Source of the DNA: Cellulophaga sp. F20128
GTDB lineage: Bacteria > Bacteroidota > Bacteroidia > Flavobacteriales > Flavobacteriaceae
Direction: 5' to 3'
DNA length: 64,000 nucleotides
NCBI RefSeq assembly: GCF_023015805.1
Contig: NZ_JALKBA010000006.1
Coordinates: 170,072 to 234,071 of the forward strand
The notes under the pieces are model-generated. The model was not told where the DNA came from, did not search any database, and saw only the letters and a program-made list of their open reading frames with translations. Within the stretch, counting starts at the first letter, position 1. Each line of letters begins with the position of its first letter. The translations under genes were made by a program, and so were the position numbers. Shown here piece after piece: positions 48,661 through 58,398 of the stretch.

Positions 48661-48700
48661 AAAAAGTCCCGAAACCTAGGTTTCGGGACTTTTTTTATTT
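48661..48700. terminator. Bidirectional terminator between the CCC genes and recQ
   Basis: Perfect 15-bp stem AAAAAGTCCCGAAAC (48661-48675) with GTTTCGGGACTTTTT (48680-48694), loop CTAG, T runs on both strands. Serves both convergent transcripts; recQ ends at 48717. Confidence 0.92.
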
Positions 48701-48716
48701 ACTAAATAAATCGTAT

Positions 48717-50918
48717 TTAATTTGCCACTTCACTGATAAATTTTAATCGGTACAACCGCAACTCTTCATCTTCATAATCACCATCAAACTCCTCTATAGC
48801 AGCTTCTATACTATCTGTATCTGCTTCTAAAAAATAGTCGTGTATTTCCTCTTGTTGATCTTCATCTAAAGTTTCATCTACCCAATAACTAATGTTTAGC
48901 TTGGTACCACTATAAACTATGAGCTCCATTTCTTTAATTAATTCTGACAAAGTTAAACCCTTGGCATCTGCAATATCGGTCAATGGTAGTTTTCTGTCTA
49001 TATTTTGAATAACATATAGTTTTAAACCAGAATTGGCACCTGTACTTTTCACAACCAAATCATCCGGTCTTATGATTTCATTCTCCTCAACATAATTCGC
49101 AATAAAGGCTAAAAATGGTTTTCCATATTTTTTGGCCTTGCCTTCTCCCACCCCATGCACATTTAACAAATCGTCCATTGTTGTTGGATACTTAAGTGCC
49201 ATATCATCTAACGATGGGTCTTGAAAAACAACAAATGGTGGCACCCCGTGTTTTTTAGCTTCTGCTTTTCTCAGTTGCTTTAACAATTGTGCCAATTTAA
49301 CATCTGCCACTCCACCCGAGCTTTTTGCAGCACTAACTATGGCATCGTCATTTTCTTTATTGTACACATGATCTTTGGTCATTAAGAAGGATACCGGGTT
49401 TTTTATATATTCTTTTCCCTTAGCAGTTGTGTGCAATATGCCGTATTGTTCTATTTCCTTACGTAGGTATCCAGCAACTAAGGTTTGCCGTATTAAGGCC
49501 ATCCAATAGCCTGCATCCCTATCTCGTCCTATCCCAAAAAAGTCTTTTTCATCGGTTTTATGCGAAGAAATAAGTGCGTTTTTTTTACCTATTAATGCGT
49601 TTACCACTTCTTTAGATTTAAACTTCTCCATAGTACCTTGCACTACTTTAATAAGTTTAATTACATTCTCTTTCGCTTCTACTTTTTCTTTAGGATTACG
49701 AGTATTGTCATCCATCGCCGCACCTTCACCGTTAATCTCATCAAACTCTTCCCCAAAATAATGAAGGAGAAATTTTCTACGAGACATGGATGTTTCTGCA
49801 AAGGCTACTACTTCTTGCAATAAAGCATTACCTATTTCCTGTTCCGCTACGGGCTTCCCAGACATAAATTTTTCTAACTTTTCTATGTCCTTGTACGAAT
49901 ACAATGCCAAACAATGACCTTCTCCACCATCTCTTCCTGCCCTACCCGTTTCTTGGTAATAACTTTCCAAACTTTTAGGAATATCGTGATGAATCACAAA
50001 ACGCACATCTGGTTTATCTATTCCCATCCCAAATGCGATTGTGGCAACAACTACATCTACCTCTTCCATTAAGAACATGTCTTGATAACGAGCTCTTGTC
50101 TTAGCATCAAAACCTGCGTGATAAGGCACCGCGCTTATACCATTTACCTGAAGTATTTGAGCCAATTCTTCAACCTTTTTACGACTTAAACAATAAATAA
50201 TTCCAGATTTACCCGAATTTTGCTTGACAAACCGAATAATATCTGCTTCTATATTTTGTGTTTTAGGTCGAACCTCATAATACAAGTTTGGCCTATTAAA
50301 TGAAGCTTTATATAGTTTGGCATCTGTAATTCCAAGGTTTTTTACAATGTCTTCTTGAACTTTAGGGGTCGCAGTAGCTGTAAGGCCTATAATTGGAATG
50401 TCTGCTCCTAATCTATCTACTATAGATTTTAAATTTCGATACTCTGGTCTAAAATCATGTCCCCATTCTGATATACAATGCGCCTCATCTACGGCCACAA
50501 AAGATAACTTCACGGATTGTAGAAATTCTACATACTCATTTTTAGTTAAAGATTCTGGAGCCACGTATAATAATTTGGTAACCCCCTTTAAAATATCCTC
50601 TTTTACTTCCTTTACTTGGGTTTTTGTTAAGGAGGAATTCAATACATGTGCTACTCCGTATTCCGATGATATTCCACGTATAGCATCGACCTGATTTTTC
50701 ATCAGTGCTATTAAAGGAGACACCACAATAGCTGTACCTTCTTGCATTAATGCTGGCAATTGGTAGCAAAGCGATTTACCACCACCTGTGGGCATTATTA
50801 CGAATGTATTTTTTCTTTGAAGAATATTATTGATAACACTTTCTTGAAGACCTTTAAATTTAGAAAATCCAAAAAACTTCTTTAGCGAAGCATGTAAATC
50901 AATTTTAGAAAGACTCAT
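48717..50918 (-). CDS. recQ: ATP-dependent DNA helicase RecQ
   Basis: 3'-5' helicase of recombination and repair, 733 residues. Helicase core: Walker A MPTGGGKSLCYQLPALM near residue 44, Walker B with VAVDEAHCISEWGHDFRPEY near residue 142, motifs VVATIAFGMGIDKPDVRFVI and QETGRAGRDG. A zinc-binding/winged-helix RQC region follows, then an HRDC domain with DLLNVHGVGEGKAKKYG near residue 590; the acidic C-terminal tail is an added extension. The expected RQC zinc cysteines are not obvious here, so the zinc site may be lost. No neighbouring repair genes on the same strand. Confidence 0.95.
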   Translation of the reverse strand: MSLSKIDLHASLKKFFGFSKFKGLQESVINNILQRKNTFVIMPTGGGKSLCYQLPALMQEGTAIVVSPLIALMKNQVDAIRGISSEYGVAHVLNSSLTKTQVKEVKEDILKGVTKLLYVAPESLTKNEYVEFLQSVKLSFVAVDEAHCISEWGHDFRPEYRNLKSIVDRLGADIPIIGLTATATPKVQEDIVKNLGITDAKLYKASFNRPNLYYEVRPKTQNIEADIIRFVKQNSGKSGIIYCLSRKKVEELAQILQVNGISAVPYHAGFDAKTRARYQDMFLMEEVDVVVATIAFGMGIDKPDVRFVIHHDIPKSLESYYQETGRAGRDGGEGHCLALYSYKDIEKLEKFMSGKPVAEQEIGNALLQEVVAFAETSMSRRKFLLHYFGEEFDEINGEGAAMDDNTRNPKEKVEAKENVIKLIKVVQGTMEKFKSKEVVNALIGKKNALISSHKTDEKDFFGIGRDRDAGYWMALIRQTLVAGYLRKEIEQYGILHTTAKGKEYIKNPVSFLMTKDHVYNKENDDAIVSAAKSSGGVADVKLAQLLKQLRKAEAKKHGVPPFVVFQDPSLDDMALKYPTTMDDLLNVHGVGEGKAKKYGKPFLAFIANYVEENEIIRPDDLVVKSTGANSGLKLYVIQNIDRKLPLTDIADAKGLTLSELIKEMELIVYSGTKLNISYWVDETLDEDQQEEIHDYFLEADTDSIEAAIEEFDGDYEDEELRLYRLKFISEVAN

Positions 50919-51049
50919 ATGATATTATAGCAGTTGTACTTTATTAAAATAATAAATTCCAAGATACTCATTTTTTAGTATTCAGTCCTATATTTGAATC
51001 AATTTTAATTTCATTCAAATTTAGAGTATCACATAAAAATAAGTTTATG

Positions 51050-51057
51050 TAATTTTG
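51050..51057 (+). promoter_or_regulatory. Likely -7 element for the kdsD operon
   Basis: TAatTTTG, full match to TAnnTTTG, 56 nt before the TTG start of kdsD. No TTG at the right -33 position. The leader would be about 53 nt. Confidence 0.4.
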
Positions 51058-51112
51058 TAATCTTAAAGATAATATTTCTTTTTTAAAAACAACCAATAAT
51101 TATCACATTACG

Positions 51113-52078
51113 TTGAGTAACATTAAAACAATTCTGGATATTGCCAAAAGAACAATTTCTAATGAGGCTGAAGCTATTAAGCATTTAGCGTCGCTTTTAG
51201 ATGAAAACTTTGCAGATACCGTAAATTGTATTTTACATTCTAAAGGCCGCTTAATTATTTCGGGCATTGGGAAGAGTGCAATCATCGCTCAAAAAATAGT
51301 GGCTACCTTAAATTCTACAGGAACTCCTTCTATATTTATGCATGCTGCAGACGCCATACATGGAGATCTTGGCACTGTCTTAGAACATGATGTGGTGATC
51401 TGCATTTCTAAAAGTGGAAACACTCCAGAAATAAAAGTATTGGTTCCTCTAATCAAAAGAGGTGGTAATATTTTAATTGGAATGACTGGAAATACAGATT
51501 CTTTTTTAGCACAACAATCCAACCATATTCTCAATACCTTTGTTGAAAAAGAGGCCTGCCCCAACAACTTAGCACCTACAACAAGTACCACAGCGCAATT
51601 GGTAATGGGAGATGCTATGGCGATCTCACTTTTAGAACTCCGAAGATTTTCGAGTACAGATTTTGCCAAAAATCACCCTGGTGGTGCCTTAGGTAAAAAA
51701 TTATATTTACGGGTCAATGACATCGTTATCAATAATTTAAAACCAGAAGTTACAACGAACCAGTCTGTGAAGGAGGTCATTGTAGAAATATCAGAAAAAA
51801 TGTTGGGCGCCACGGCTGTTTTAGAAAACGATAAAGTTGTTGGTATTATAACAGATGGGGATATTAGAAGAATGTTAAACAAACACGATTATATTGGTAG
51901 TCTTACCGCAAAAGATATTATGACCAAAAATCCAAAAACCATTGAATCAAGCGTTCTTGCCGTAGACGCATTGGCACAAATGCAAAAACAAGGCATCTCC
52001 CAATTATTGGCAGTTAACAACAACAACTACATAGGAGTAGTACATTTACATAACCTAGTAAACGAAGGCATTTTATAA
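51113..52078 (+). CDS. kdsD: D-arabinose 5-phosphate isomerase (KpsF/GutQ family)
   Basis: Isomerises ribulose 5-phosphate to arabinose 5-phosphate, the precursor of KDO in lipopolysaccharide. 321 residues with an SIS domain (~30-165: GRLIISGIGKSAIIAQK, VICISKSGNTPEI, LAPTTSTTAQLVMGDAMA) and two CBS domains from ~200 (VGIITDGDIRRML; DIMTKNPKTIESSVLAVDAL). Start is TTG at 51113, giving (M)SNIKTILDIAK, since no in-frame ATG fits. Its stop overlaps the tatC start by one base, so they form an operon. A KDO route with lptB nearby supports the role. Confidence 0.92.
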   Translation: MSNIKTILDIAKRTISNEAEAIKHLASLLDENFADTVNCILHSKGRLIISGIGKSAIIAQKIVATLNSTGTPSIFMHAADAIHGDLGTVLEHDVVICISKSGNTPEIKVLVPLIKRGGNILIGMTGNTDSFLAQQSNHILNTFVEKEACPNNLAPTTSTTAQLVMGDAMAISLLELRRFSSTDFAKNHPGGALGKKLYLRVNDIVINNLKPEVTTNQSVKEVIVEISEKMLGATAVLENDKVVGIITDGDIRRMLNKHDYIGSLTAKDIMTKNPKTIESSVLAVDALAQMQKQGISQLLAVNNNNYIGVVHLHNLVNEGIL

Positions 52079-52926
52079 TGGCAAAGAAGAAGAATAAAAA
52101 GAATCCAGATGAAATGTCATTTTTGGATCATTTAGAAGAGTTAAGATGGCATTTAATAAGATCTACCCTAGCCATTGTTATCATTGGTTGTGTTGCATTT
52201 TCTATGAAGGGGTTTATTTTTGACACCGTACTTTTAGGTCCAAAACATATGGATTTCCCCACCTATCGATTCTTTTGCAATATTGCTACTTATTTTGGAA
52301 TAGAGTCTGGTTTTTGTGCAGATACCTTGCCTTTCACCTTACAGAGCAGAACCATGGCAGGGCAGTTTTCTGCACATATTTGGACTTCTATATGGGCAGG
52401 ATTCATCATTGGTTTTCCCTATGTCCTTTACGAAGTATGGAAATTCATTAGTCCTGGACTGTATGAAAAAGAACGTAAAAACTCTAGAGGGTTTATTTTT
52501 ATAGCTTCTTTCTTATTTTTTACCGGTGCTCTTTTTGGTTATTATGTGGTTACTCCATTTTCAATCAATTTTTTAGGAACCTACGTGGTTAGTGCGGAAG
52601 TCTTAAATGAATTTGATTTAAGCTCCTTTATTTCAACGGTTAAAACCTCGGTAGTTGCCTGTGGAATTATGTTTGAGTTACCTATTATTATTTATTTTTT
52701 AACCAAGGTTGGACTCGTTACTCCTGAAGTGCTTCGAAAACACAGAAAAATAGCATTGGTTGTTGTCTTAATAGTTTCGGCTGTTATTACTCCTCCTGAT
52801 GTTGCCAGTCAAATTGTAGTAACAATACCAGTACTTATACTTTACCAAATTAGTATCTACATCTCTAAAAGGGTAATTAAAAATGAGGAGAAAAGAATGA
52901 GTAAAAAAGCCCCAAAATCGAGCTAA
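52078..52926 (+). CDS. tatC: Sec-independent protein translocase TatC
   Basis: Core receptor of the twin-arginine translocase in the inner membrane. 282 residues with the N-terminal signature FLDHLEELRWHLIRSTLAIV and six membrane segments; conserved FKKVGLVTPE-like part appears as ITKVGLVTPEVLRKHRK... and PPDVASQIVVTIPVLILYQ near the end. Its N-terminal lysine-rich part (KKKNKKNPDE) is typical. Start overlaps the stop of kdsD (TAATG). tatA/B genes are not in the window. No twin-arginine signal was seen on the molybdoenzyme at 7170. Confidence 0.95.
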   Translation: MAKKKNKKNPDEMSFLDHLEELRWHLIRSTLAIVIIGCVAFSMKGFIFDTVLLGPKHMDFPTYRFFCNIATYFGIESGFCADTLPFTLQSRTMAGQFSAHIWTSIWAGFIIGFPYVLYEVWKFISPGLYEKERKNSRGFIFIASFLFFTGALFGYYVVTPFSINFLGTYVVSAEVLNEFDLSSFISTVKTSVVACGIMFELPIIIYFLTKVGLVTPEVLRKHRKIALVVVLIVSAVITPPDVASQIVVTIPVLILYQISIYISKRVIKNEEKRMSKKAPKSS

Positions 52927-53026
52927 TATTGTTTATAAAATTTGGGAAGCGCTAATTAAGCAAGAAGGTTAAAATAACTGTAAATCTTCTTGTGAAACAA
53001 AAGAATAACTTAGATTTGGATAATCT

Positions 53027-53776
53027 ATGGAAAAAATGAAGCTTAGAGCAGAGAATATCATGAAGTCCTACAGGGGCCGACAAGTAGTTAAAGGGATATC
53101 TCTAGAAGTTAACCAAGGAGAAATTGTTGGACTTTTGGGACCTAATGGTGCGGGTAAAACCACATCATTCTACATGATAGTGGGCCTTGTTAAGCCCAAC
53201 GGAGGAAATATCTTTTTAAACGACATGAATATTACGCAGTTTCCAATGTACAAAAGAGCACAAAATGGAATTGGGTATTTGGCACAAGAAGCTTCCGTAT
53301 TTCGCAAACTAAGTATAGAAAAAAACATTCTAAGTGTGCTACAACTTACCAAGCTAAGCAAGAAGGAACAACACATGAAAATGGAGTCTCTAATTGAAGA
53401 ATTTAGCTTGGGTCACATTCGAAAAAACAGAGGGGATTTACTTTCGGGTGGCGAGCGCAGACGTACTGAAATAGCGCGTGCTCTTGCCACAGACCCAAAG
53501 TTTATATTACTTGATGAACCTTTTGCAGGGGTAGATCCAGTAGCCGTAGAAGACATACAACGCATTGTAGCCCAGCTAAAAGATAAAAACATCGGTATTC
53601 TTATAACAGACCATAACGTGCAGGAAACCCTTGCTATTACAGAACGGTCATACCTTATGTTTGAAGGGGGTATTTTAAAATCGGGTGTGCCAGAAGATTT
53701 GGCTGCTGATGAAATGGTGCGCCAAGTATATTTGGGGCAAAACTTTGAATTGCGTAAAAAGAAATTGGATTTTTAG
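53027..53776 (+). CDS. lptB: LPS export ABC transporter ATP-binding protein LptB
   Basis: ATPase that powers lipopolysaccharide extraction from the inner membrane with LptFG. 249 residues: Walker [21 protein letters not shown] near residue 35, Q-loop [12 protein letters not shown], signature [16 protein letters not shown] near residue 140, Walker [19 protein letters not shown] and the H-loop ITDHNV. ATG at 53027 and a second ATG three codons later (53036) are both possible starts. It is 100 nt downstream of tatC; that gap contains a CAAGAAG/CTTCTTG hairpin (52961-52992) and no gene. Confidence 0.94.
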   Translation: MEKMKLRAENIMKSYRGRQVVKGISLEVNQGEIVGLLGPNGAGKTTSFYMIVGLVKPNGGNIFLNDMNITQFPMYKRAQNGIGYLAQEASVFRKLSIEKNILSVLQLTKLSKKEQHMKMESLIEEFSLGHIRKNRGDLLSGGERRRTEIARALATDPKFILLDEPFAGVDPVAVEDIQRIVAQLKDKNIGILITDHNVQETLAITERSYLMFEGGILKSGVPEDLAADEMVRQVYLGQNFELRKKKLDF

Positions 53777-53789
53777 CTATTGTCAGTTG

Positions 53790-53825
53790 GTCTTTAATCA
53801 CTAAAAAAAATAAGGGATTAAAGAC
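53790..53825. repeat. Inverted repeat between lptB and pssA
   Basis: GTCTTTAATC (53790-53799) pairs with GATTAAAGAC (53816-53825) over a 16 nt A-rich loop. It lies between convergent genes, so it may help terminate both transcripts, but there is no T run after the stem on either side. Confidence 0.5.
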
Positions 53826-53849
53826 AGAGACTAACAAATCTACTTGACA

Positions 53850-54614
53850 TTATTTCTTAGCAACGCTCAGCTTTTCACTTACAATAGAACTTAGTATATA
53901 AAAAATTAGAATTGCTGGTACGGCTAAATATTTCAGAGTCGCAAGCATAACAATACTTACAATTAAAAAAACATAGCGCAGTGCATTGTCTTTAAAACTG
54001 AGATTTTTAAATTTAAGTGCAAACAACTTTATATTCGCATTTAACAACCAACAACTCAGTAGCGTTATGCCAATTAAAAACCATTGATTTAAGATGATAC
54101 TGTTCAACAGATCATTGTTTTGGTACCATAAGATCAAGGGCAACGAAATAATTAATAATGCATTGGCTGGAGTTGGTAACCCAATAAATGAATCTGTTTG
54201 ATTTTCGTCGATATTAAATTGAGCCAAACGGTATCCGGAGGCAAGAGTAATTAAAAACCCCATGAATGGTATAAGATCCGTAATTGCAAGACCACCCAAC
54301 ATCATATTCTCTGACCCTTCAATAGACGCCCCTGTATTCCACCCTCCCGAAAGAGACATTTCTAACAATTGATACATAACGATACCTGGTACTAGTCCGC
54401 TGGTAACCATATCGGCCAAAGAATCTAATTGCAAGCCCAATTCGCTCTTCACATTTAAGATTCGCGCAGCAAAACCATCGAAAAAATCAAATACTATCCC
54501 TAAAAAAACAAACAAAGCAACCATTTCAAACATTCGGTCAACAGCAAAAAGTACTGCTACACAGCCACAAAATAAATTCAATAACGTAATAAAATTTGGT
54601 ACATGTTTTTTCAT
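53850..54614 (-). CDS. pssA: CDP-alcohol phosphatidyltransferase, probable phosphatidylserine synthase
   Basis: Inner membrane enzyme that joins CDP-diacylglycerol to an alcohol, probably serine. 254 residues with about six hydrophobic segments and the full catalytic motif DG-x2-AR-x8-G-x3-D-x3-D: DFFDGFAARILNVKSELG, then LQLDSLADMV (about residues 43-70). The N-terminal start KKHVPNFITLLNLFCGCVAV is typical of the PssA branch rather than PgsA. It runs towards lptB on the other strand. A role in phosphatidylethanolamine supply would also need a decarboxylase, not seen here. Confidence 0.9.
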   Translation of the reverse strand: MKKHVPNFITLLNLFCGCVAVLFAVDRMFEMVALFVFLGIVFDFFDGFAARILNVKSELGLQLDSLADMVTSGLVPGIVMYQLLEMSLSGGWNTGASIEGSENMMLGGLAITDLIPFMGFLITLASGYRLAQFNIDENQTDSFIGLPTPANALLIISLPLILWYQNNDLLNSIILNQWFLIGITLLSCWLLNANIKLFALKFKNLSFKDNALRYVFLIVSIVMLATLKYLAVPAILIFYILSSIVSEKLSVAKK

Positions 54615-54803
54615 TATTCAGTTGTTTGGGTTGATACGGACACAATTTCGGGACAACCTTTCCTTAAAAGCTAAAGTTGTTCCGGTCCTTTCAATTTTCG
54701 TAAAAATACCATTTCTTTAAAAATTACAACTTAAAAAGCTGCTTTTTTAAAAACGTAGGTTCAGTTCTGCCTTTTTGTTCGATATTTGTTCCCGCTAATT
54801 AAT

Positions 54804-55985
54804 ATGACCTTGAAAAATTACTTTACCATCTTTTTTTCAATCCTTCTTATGGGAATTACCAGTTTTGGTTTTTCTCAAGAGCAGGTAATTTCTAAGAATG
54901 CCCGTATAAGCGTCTTAACTTGTGGAAGTGGTGCGGAACTCTATTCTGCCTTTGGCCATAGTGCTTTTAGGGTTTGGGACCCTGTAAACAAAACAGATTA
55001 TGTCTACAATTATGGAATTTTTGATTTTAATGCTCCTAATTTCTATTTAAATTTTGTTCAAGGAAGACCTTTATTTAAAGTAAGCAAGCAAGAATTTTCT
55101 AGATTTTTGTTTGAATATCAATATGAAAAAAGATGGGTTAAAGAACAAGTATTAGACTTAGAACCATCACAAAAGATAAAATTATACAATTATCTGGAAA
55201 ACAATATTAAACCGGAAAATAGCGATTATATCTATGACTATCTATACAATAACTGTGCTACCAAAATTATTGATGTTATAAAATTATCTCTGGGTGACGC
55301 CGTTGACTTTAAAAAAGAATACCTAAAAGAAAAATACACTTTTCGGGAGTTAATGGGTCAAAAAATTGCTACAAATACATGGGGTAGTTTTGGGATAAAC
55401 CTAGCTCTAGGTTCACCCATAGACAAACAAGCAACTACCTTACAACATACCTTTTTACCGGATTATGTGTTTCAACAAATTCAACACAGCTCCATAAACG
55501 GAAAACCTTTGGTTTTGCAAGAGAAAACCATTTTAAAAGAACACCAAAAAGTAATGAGTATCAACTTTTTGGGAGCCCCCTTATTTTGGTTTGTATTGCT
55601 TTTAGCTTGCGTATTATTTATTACTTATTTTGATTATAAAAACGAAATGTGGTCCAAATGGTTGGATGCCTTTTTAATGTTCATAACCGGTATTGCTGGC
55701 CTTGTTTTAGTATACCTTTGGATTGCTACAAACCATACAGCAGCTGCTTATAATTTTAATTTACTTTGGGCTTTTCCTTTTAATCTTATTTTATTTTACC
55801 TTTTAATTACTAAAAATAAACTACCCCAACAGCTTTATAAATATTGTATTCTTCTACTTGTTTTACTTGCCATAATTCCGATGGTCCAATTATTTGGTGT
55901 ACAAAAATTTCATCCAGCTTTTATTCCGATAATATTATCACTTGCCGTTAGATATATTTTTATTTGGCACAAAACAAAAAATTAA
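54804..55985 (+). CDS. Lnb N-terminal (DUF4105) domain membrane protein
   Basis: 393 residues: signal peptide (ILLMGITSFGFSQ, to ~residue 24), a periplasmic DUF4105 domain with SVLTCGSGAELYSAFGHSAF near residue 38 (conserved Cys and His) and SDYIYDYLYNNCATKIID near residue 140 (second conserved Cys), then about five membrane helices from residue ~260 to the end. This domain is now called Lnb after a Bacteroides lipoprotein N-acyltransferase, so transfer of an acyl chain to lipoproteins is a possible job. Start at 54804. It is 13 nt before the ABC-F gene. Confidence 0.83.
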   Translation: MTLKNYFTIFFSILLMGITSFGFSQEQVISKNARISVLTCGSGAELYSAFGHSAFRVWDPVNKTDYVYNYGIFDFNAPNFYLNFVQGRPLFKVSKQEFSRFLFEYQYEKRWVKEQVLDLEPSQKIKLYNYLENNIKPENSDYIYDYLYNNCATKIIDVIKLSLGDAVDFKKEYLKEKYTFRELMGQKIATNTWGSFGINLALGSPIDKQATTLQHTFLPDYVFQQIQHSSINGKPLVLQEKTILKEHQKVMSINFLGAPLFWFVLLLACVLFITYFDYKNEMWSKWLDAFLMFITGIAGLVLVYLWIATNHTAAAYNFNLLWAFPFNLILFYLLITKNKLPQQLYKYCILLLVLLAIIPMVQLFGVQKFHPAFIPIILSLAVRYIFIWHKTKN

Positions 55986-55998
55986 TTAAACACAAAAA

Positions 55999-57873
55999 AT
56001 GAACCTACTTACGGTTGAAAACATATCAAAATCTTACGGAGAAAATATTCTTTTTTCAGACATATCCTTCGGAGTAAATAAAGGCCAAAAAATAGCGCTT
56101 ATTGCTAAAAATGGGACTGGTAAAACATCGATTTTAAATATAATTTCAGGCATAGATACGCCAGATACTGGCCAAGTAAATTTCAGAAAGGGAGTACGGG
56201 TTTCTTTCTTACAACAAGAACCTGAAATGAATGATGACTTAACTATTGAAGAAACCATTTTTGCCTCTGACAATGAAGTTTTAAAAGTAATGTCAGATTA
56301 CGAGGCAGCCCTAGCCAATCCAGAAGATGCTGAGAAATACCAATTGGCCTTTGATGCCATGGATAGGTTTGAAGCCTGGGATTTTGAAACCCAATACAAG
56401 CAAATTCTTTCCAAACTAAAATTGGATGATGTCCATTTAAATGTAGGATTGCTATCTGGTGGTCAAAAAAAAAGACTGGCATTGGCAGATGCCCTAATTA
56501 ACAAACCAGATCTTTTAATTTTAGATGAGCCCACCAACCATTTAGATTTAGAGATGATAGAATGGTTAGAACAATATTTTGCAAAAGAAAATATTACTCT
56601 TTTTATGGTAACCCATGATCGCTATTTTCTAGAACGTGTTTGTAATGAAATTATAGAATTAGACAACAATACGCTCTACCCCTACAAAGGCAACTACTCT
56701 TATTATTTAGAAAAAAAAGAAGCTCGTATTGAGCAAGAAGCCGTAGAACACCATAAATCTAAAATTTTATATAAAAAAGAATTGGGTTGGATGCGCAAGC
56801 AACCCAAGGCTCGTACTACGAAATCCAAATCGCGTATAGACGACTTTAACGATATAAAAGCCAAGGCACACCAGCGCAGAAAAGAGCACCAAGTAGAGTT
56901 GGAAATTAATATGGAGCGCATGGGAAGTAAGATTGTGGAGCTTGCTAAAGTATCAAAATCGTACCCCGATAAACCAATTTTAAACAAATTTGAATACAAT
57001 TTTTTAAGAGGCGAACGCATCGGTATCATTGGTAAAAATGGTACCGGAAAATCTACCTTTTTGAACATTATTTCAGGAGAAGATAAACCCGATAGTGGAA
57101 AAGTAATTATTGGAGAAACCATTAAATTTGGATATTACACTCAAAAAGGAATACAAATAAAAGAAGGTCAGAAAGTCATAGATGTTATCCGAGAGTTTGG
57201 TGATTATATTCCACTAAAAAAAGGCCAACAGATCTCTGCACAACAACTTTTAGAACGCTTTTTATTTGATCGAAAAAAGCAATATGACTTTGTAGACAAA
57301 TTGAGTGGTGGAGAACGAAAAAGACTATACTTGTGTACAATTTTAATCCAAAACCCTAATTTCCTGATCTTAGATGAACCAACAAACGATTTAGATATCG
57401 TGACACTAAATGTTTTGGAAAGTTTTTTAATGGATTTCCCAGGGTGTTTGCTTGTAGTTTCGCATGATCGCTATTTTATGGATAAAATTGTAGACCACCT
57501 TTTTGTTTTTAGAGGTGATGCTGTGGTGGAAGATTTTCCAGGCAACTATTCCGATTTTAGAACCTATGAAGACAGTGTTCTTATAGAAAATAGAGAATCT
57601 AAAGAAAAAGAGGTTAAAGCAGAGAAGAAAACATGGAAGACCGAAGGGAAAACCAAAACCTTAACCTTTCAAGAACAAAAGGAGTATAATACTATAGAAA
57701 ATAAAATTAAAAAATTAGAAGAGCAAAAAATTTCCCTTCAGAACAAATTCTCTGACACAAGTCTTTCTGGCGAAGACATTGATAAACTTTCAAAGGAATT
57801 GCAAGAAGTTTTAGATGAAATTGAAACAAAAACAGAACGCTGGTTTGCGCTGTCTGCAATTGTTGAAGGCTAA
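55999..57873 (+). CDS. ABC-F family ATPase (Uup-like)
   Basis: Cytoplasmic translation-associated ATPase with two nucleotide-binding domains and no membrane part. First: IAKNGTGKTSILN near residue 34, signature LLSGGQKKRLALADALI near residue 153 and ILDEPTNHLDLEMIE. Second: GIIGKNGTGKSTFLN near residue 343, LSGGERKRLYLCTIL and ILDEPTNDLDIVTL. The C-terminal ~70 residues are a charged coiled coil (YNTIENKIKKLEEQKISL), as in Uup, which favours Uup over EttA. 624 residues is normal. It lies 13 nt after the Lnb gene and 10 nt before the shrunken methyltransferase-like gene. Confidence 0.92.
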   Translation: MNLLTVENISKSYGENILFSDISFGVNKGQKIALIAKNGTGKTSILNIISGIDTPDTGQVNFRKGVRVSFLQQEPEMNDDLTIEETIFASDNEVLKVMSDYEAALANPEDAEKYQLAFDAMDRFEAWDFETQYKQILSKLKLDDVHLNVGLLSGGQKKRLALADALINKPDLLILDEPTNHLDLEMIEWLEQYFAKENITLFMVTHDRYFLERVCNEIIELDNNTLYPYKGNYSYYLEKKEARIEQEAVEHHKSKILYKKELGWMRKQPKARTTKSKSRIDDFNDIKAKAHQRRKEHQVELEINMERMGSKIVELAKVSKSYPDKPILNKFEYNFLRGERIGIIGKNGTGKSTFLNIISGEDKPDSGKVIIGETIKFGYYTQKGIQIKEGQKVIDVIREFGDYIPLKKGQQISAQQLLERFLFDRKKQYDFVDKLSGGERKRLYLCTILIQNPNFLILDEPTNDLDIVTLNVLESFLMDFPGCLLVVSHDRYFMDKIVDHLFVFRGDAVVEDFPGNYSDFRTYEDSVLIENRESKEKEVKAEKKTWKTEGKTKTLTFQEQKEYNTIENKIKKLEEQKISLQNKFSDTSLSGEDIDKLSKELQEVLDEIETKTERWFALSAIVEG

Positions 57874-57883
57874 TCTTAAAAAA

Positions 57884-58366
57884 ATGTTCAGGCCAATTGC
57901 ATACTTAAAATTTTTAGTGATAGCAACCAATCACCATGGGGTGCACTCCCCTTTTATATACAACTACATAACTAAATGTCTGTATACAAAGGAGCGTTTA
58001 AGTACCGGTAAAAGTGAAAACGCATTGTTAAAAACTATAGATTATTTTAATGTTTCAGCCGTTGACATCAAATACCCTGATTTAACAATAAGGCTAGAAA
58101 AAACACACCCCCATCTTAGTTACACCAATGAAATTGCAGATTTCGTTTATTTTCCAGGCCCCAGCCTTACAAAGCTAAAAGCAATTAAATACCATAATAA
58201 TACCGTGGTTTTTATAGATAATATTCACAACACTAGGCAAACTGAAATACAGTGGGAGGCAATAAAAAATTTAGACACTATTAGGGTTACGGTAGACCTA
58301 TTTTATTTCGCTATAGTTTTTTTTAGAAAGGAACAAGCTAAAGAACATTTTACTATTAGAATTTAA
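57884..58366 (+). CDS. Shrunken SAM-methyltransferase-like protein
   Basis: 160 residues. The start (YLKFLVIATNHHGVHSPFIY, residues 7-26) and the end (LFYFAIVFFRKEQAKEHFTI) match the ends of a flavobacterial class I SAM-dependent methyltransferase family that I recall as ~235-260 residues long. Here the middle lacks the glycine-rich SAM motif; the segment ALLKTIDYFNVSAVDIKYPD stands where motif I would be, and later ADFVYFPGP... VVFIDNIHNTRQ resembles the downstream strands. No frameshift is visible. Probably inactive or re-purposed. It starts 10 nt after the ABC-F gene. Confidence 0.68.
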   Translation: MFRPIAYLKFLVIATNHHGVHSPFIYNYITKCLYTKERLSTGKSENALLKTIDYFNVSAVDIKYPDLTIRLEKTHPHLSYTNEIADFVYFPGPSLTKLKAIKYHNNTVVFIDNIHNTRQTEIQWEAIKNLDTIRVTVDLFYFAIVFFRKEQAKEHFTIRI

Positions 58367-58398
58367 TACTGTATTTTTAAATATATAATTTACTTCCT

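Noticed and set aside
52927..53026. Missing gene between tatC and lptB
   Set aside because: Related genomes may have an extra gene here, but the 100 nt gap holds only a CAAGAAG/CTTCTTG hairpin and no trace of a broken frame, so nothing is claimed.
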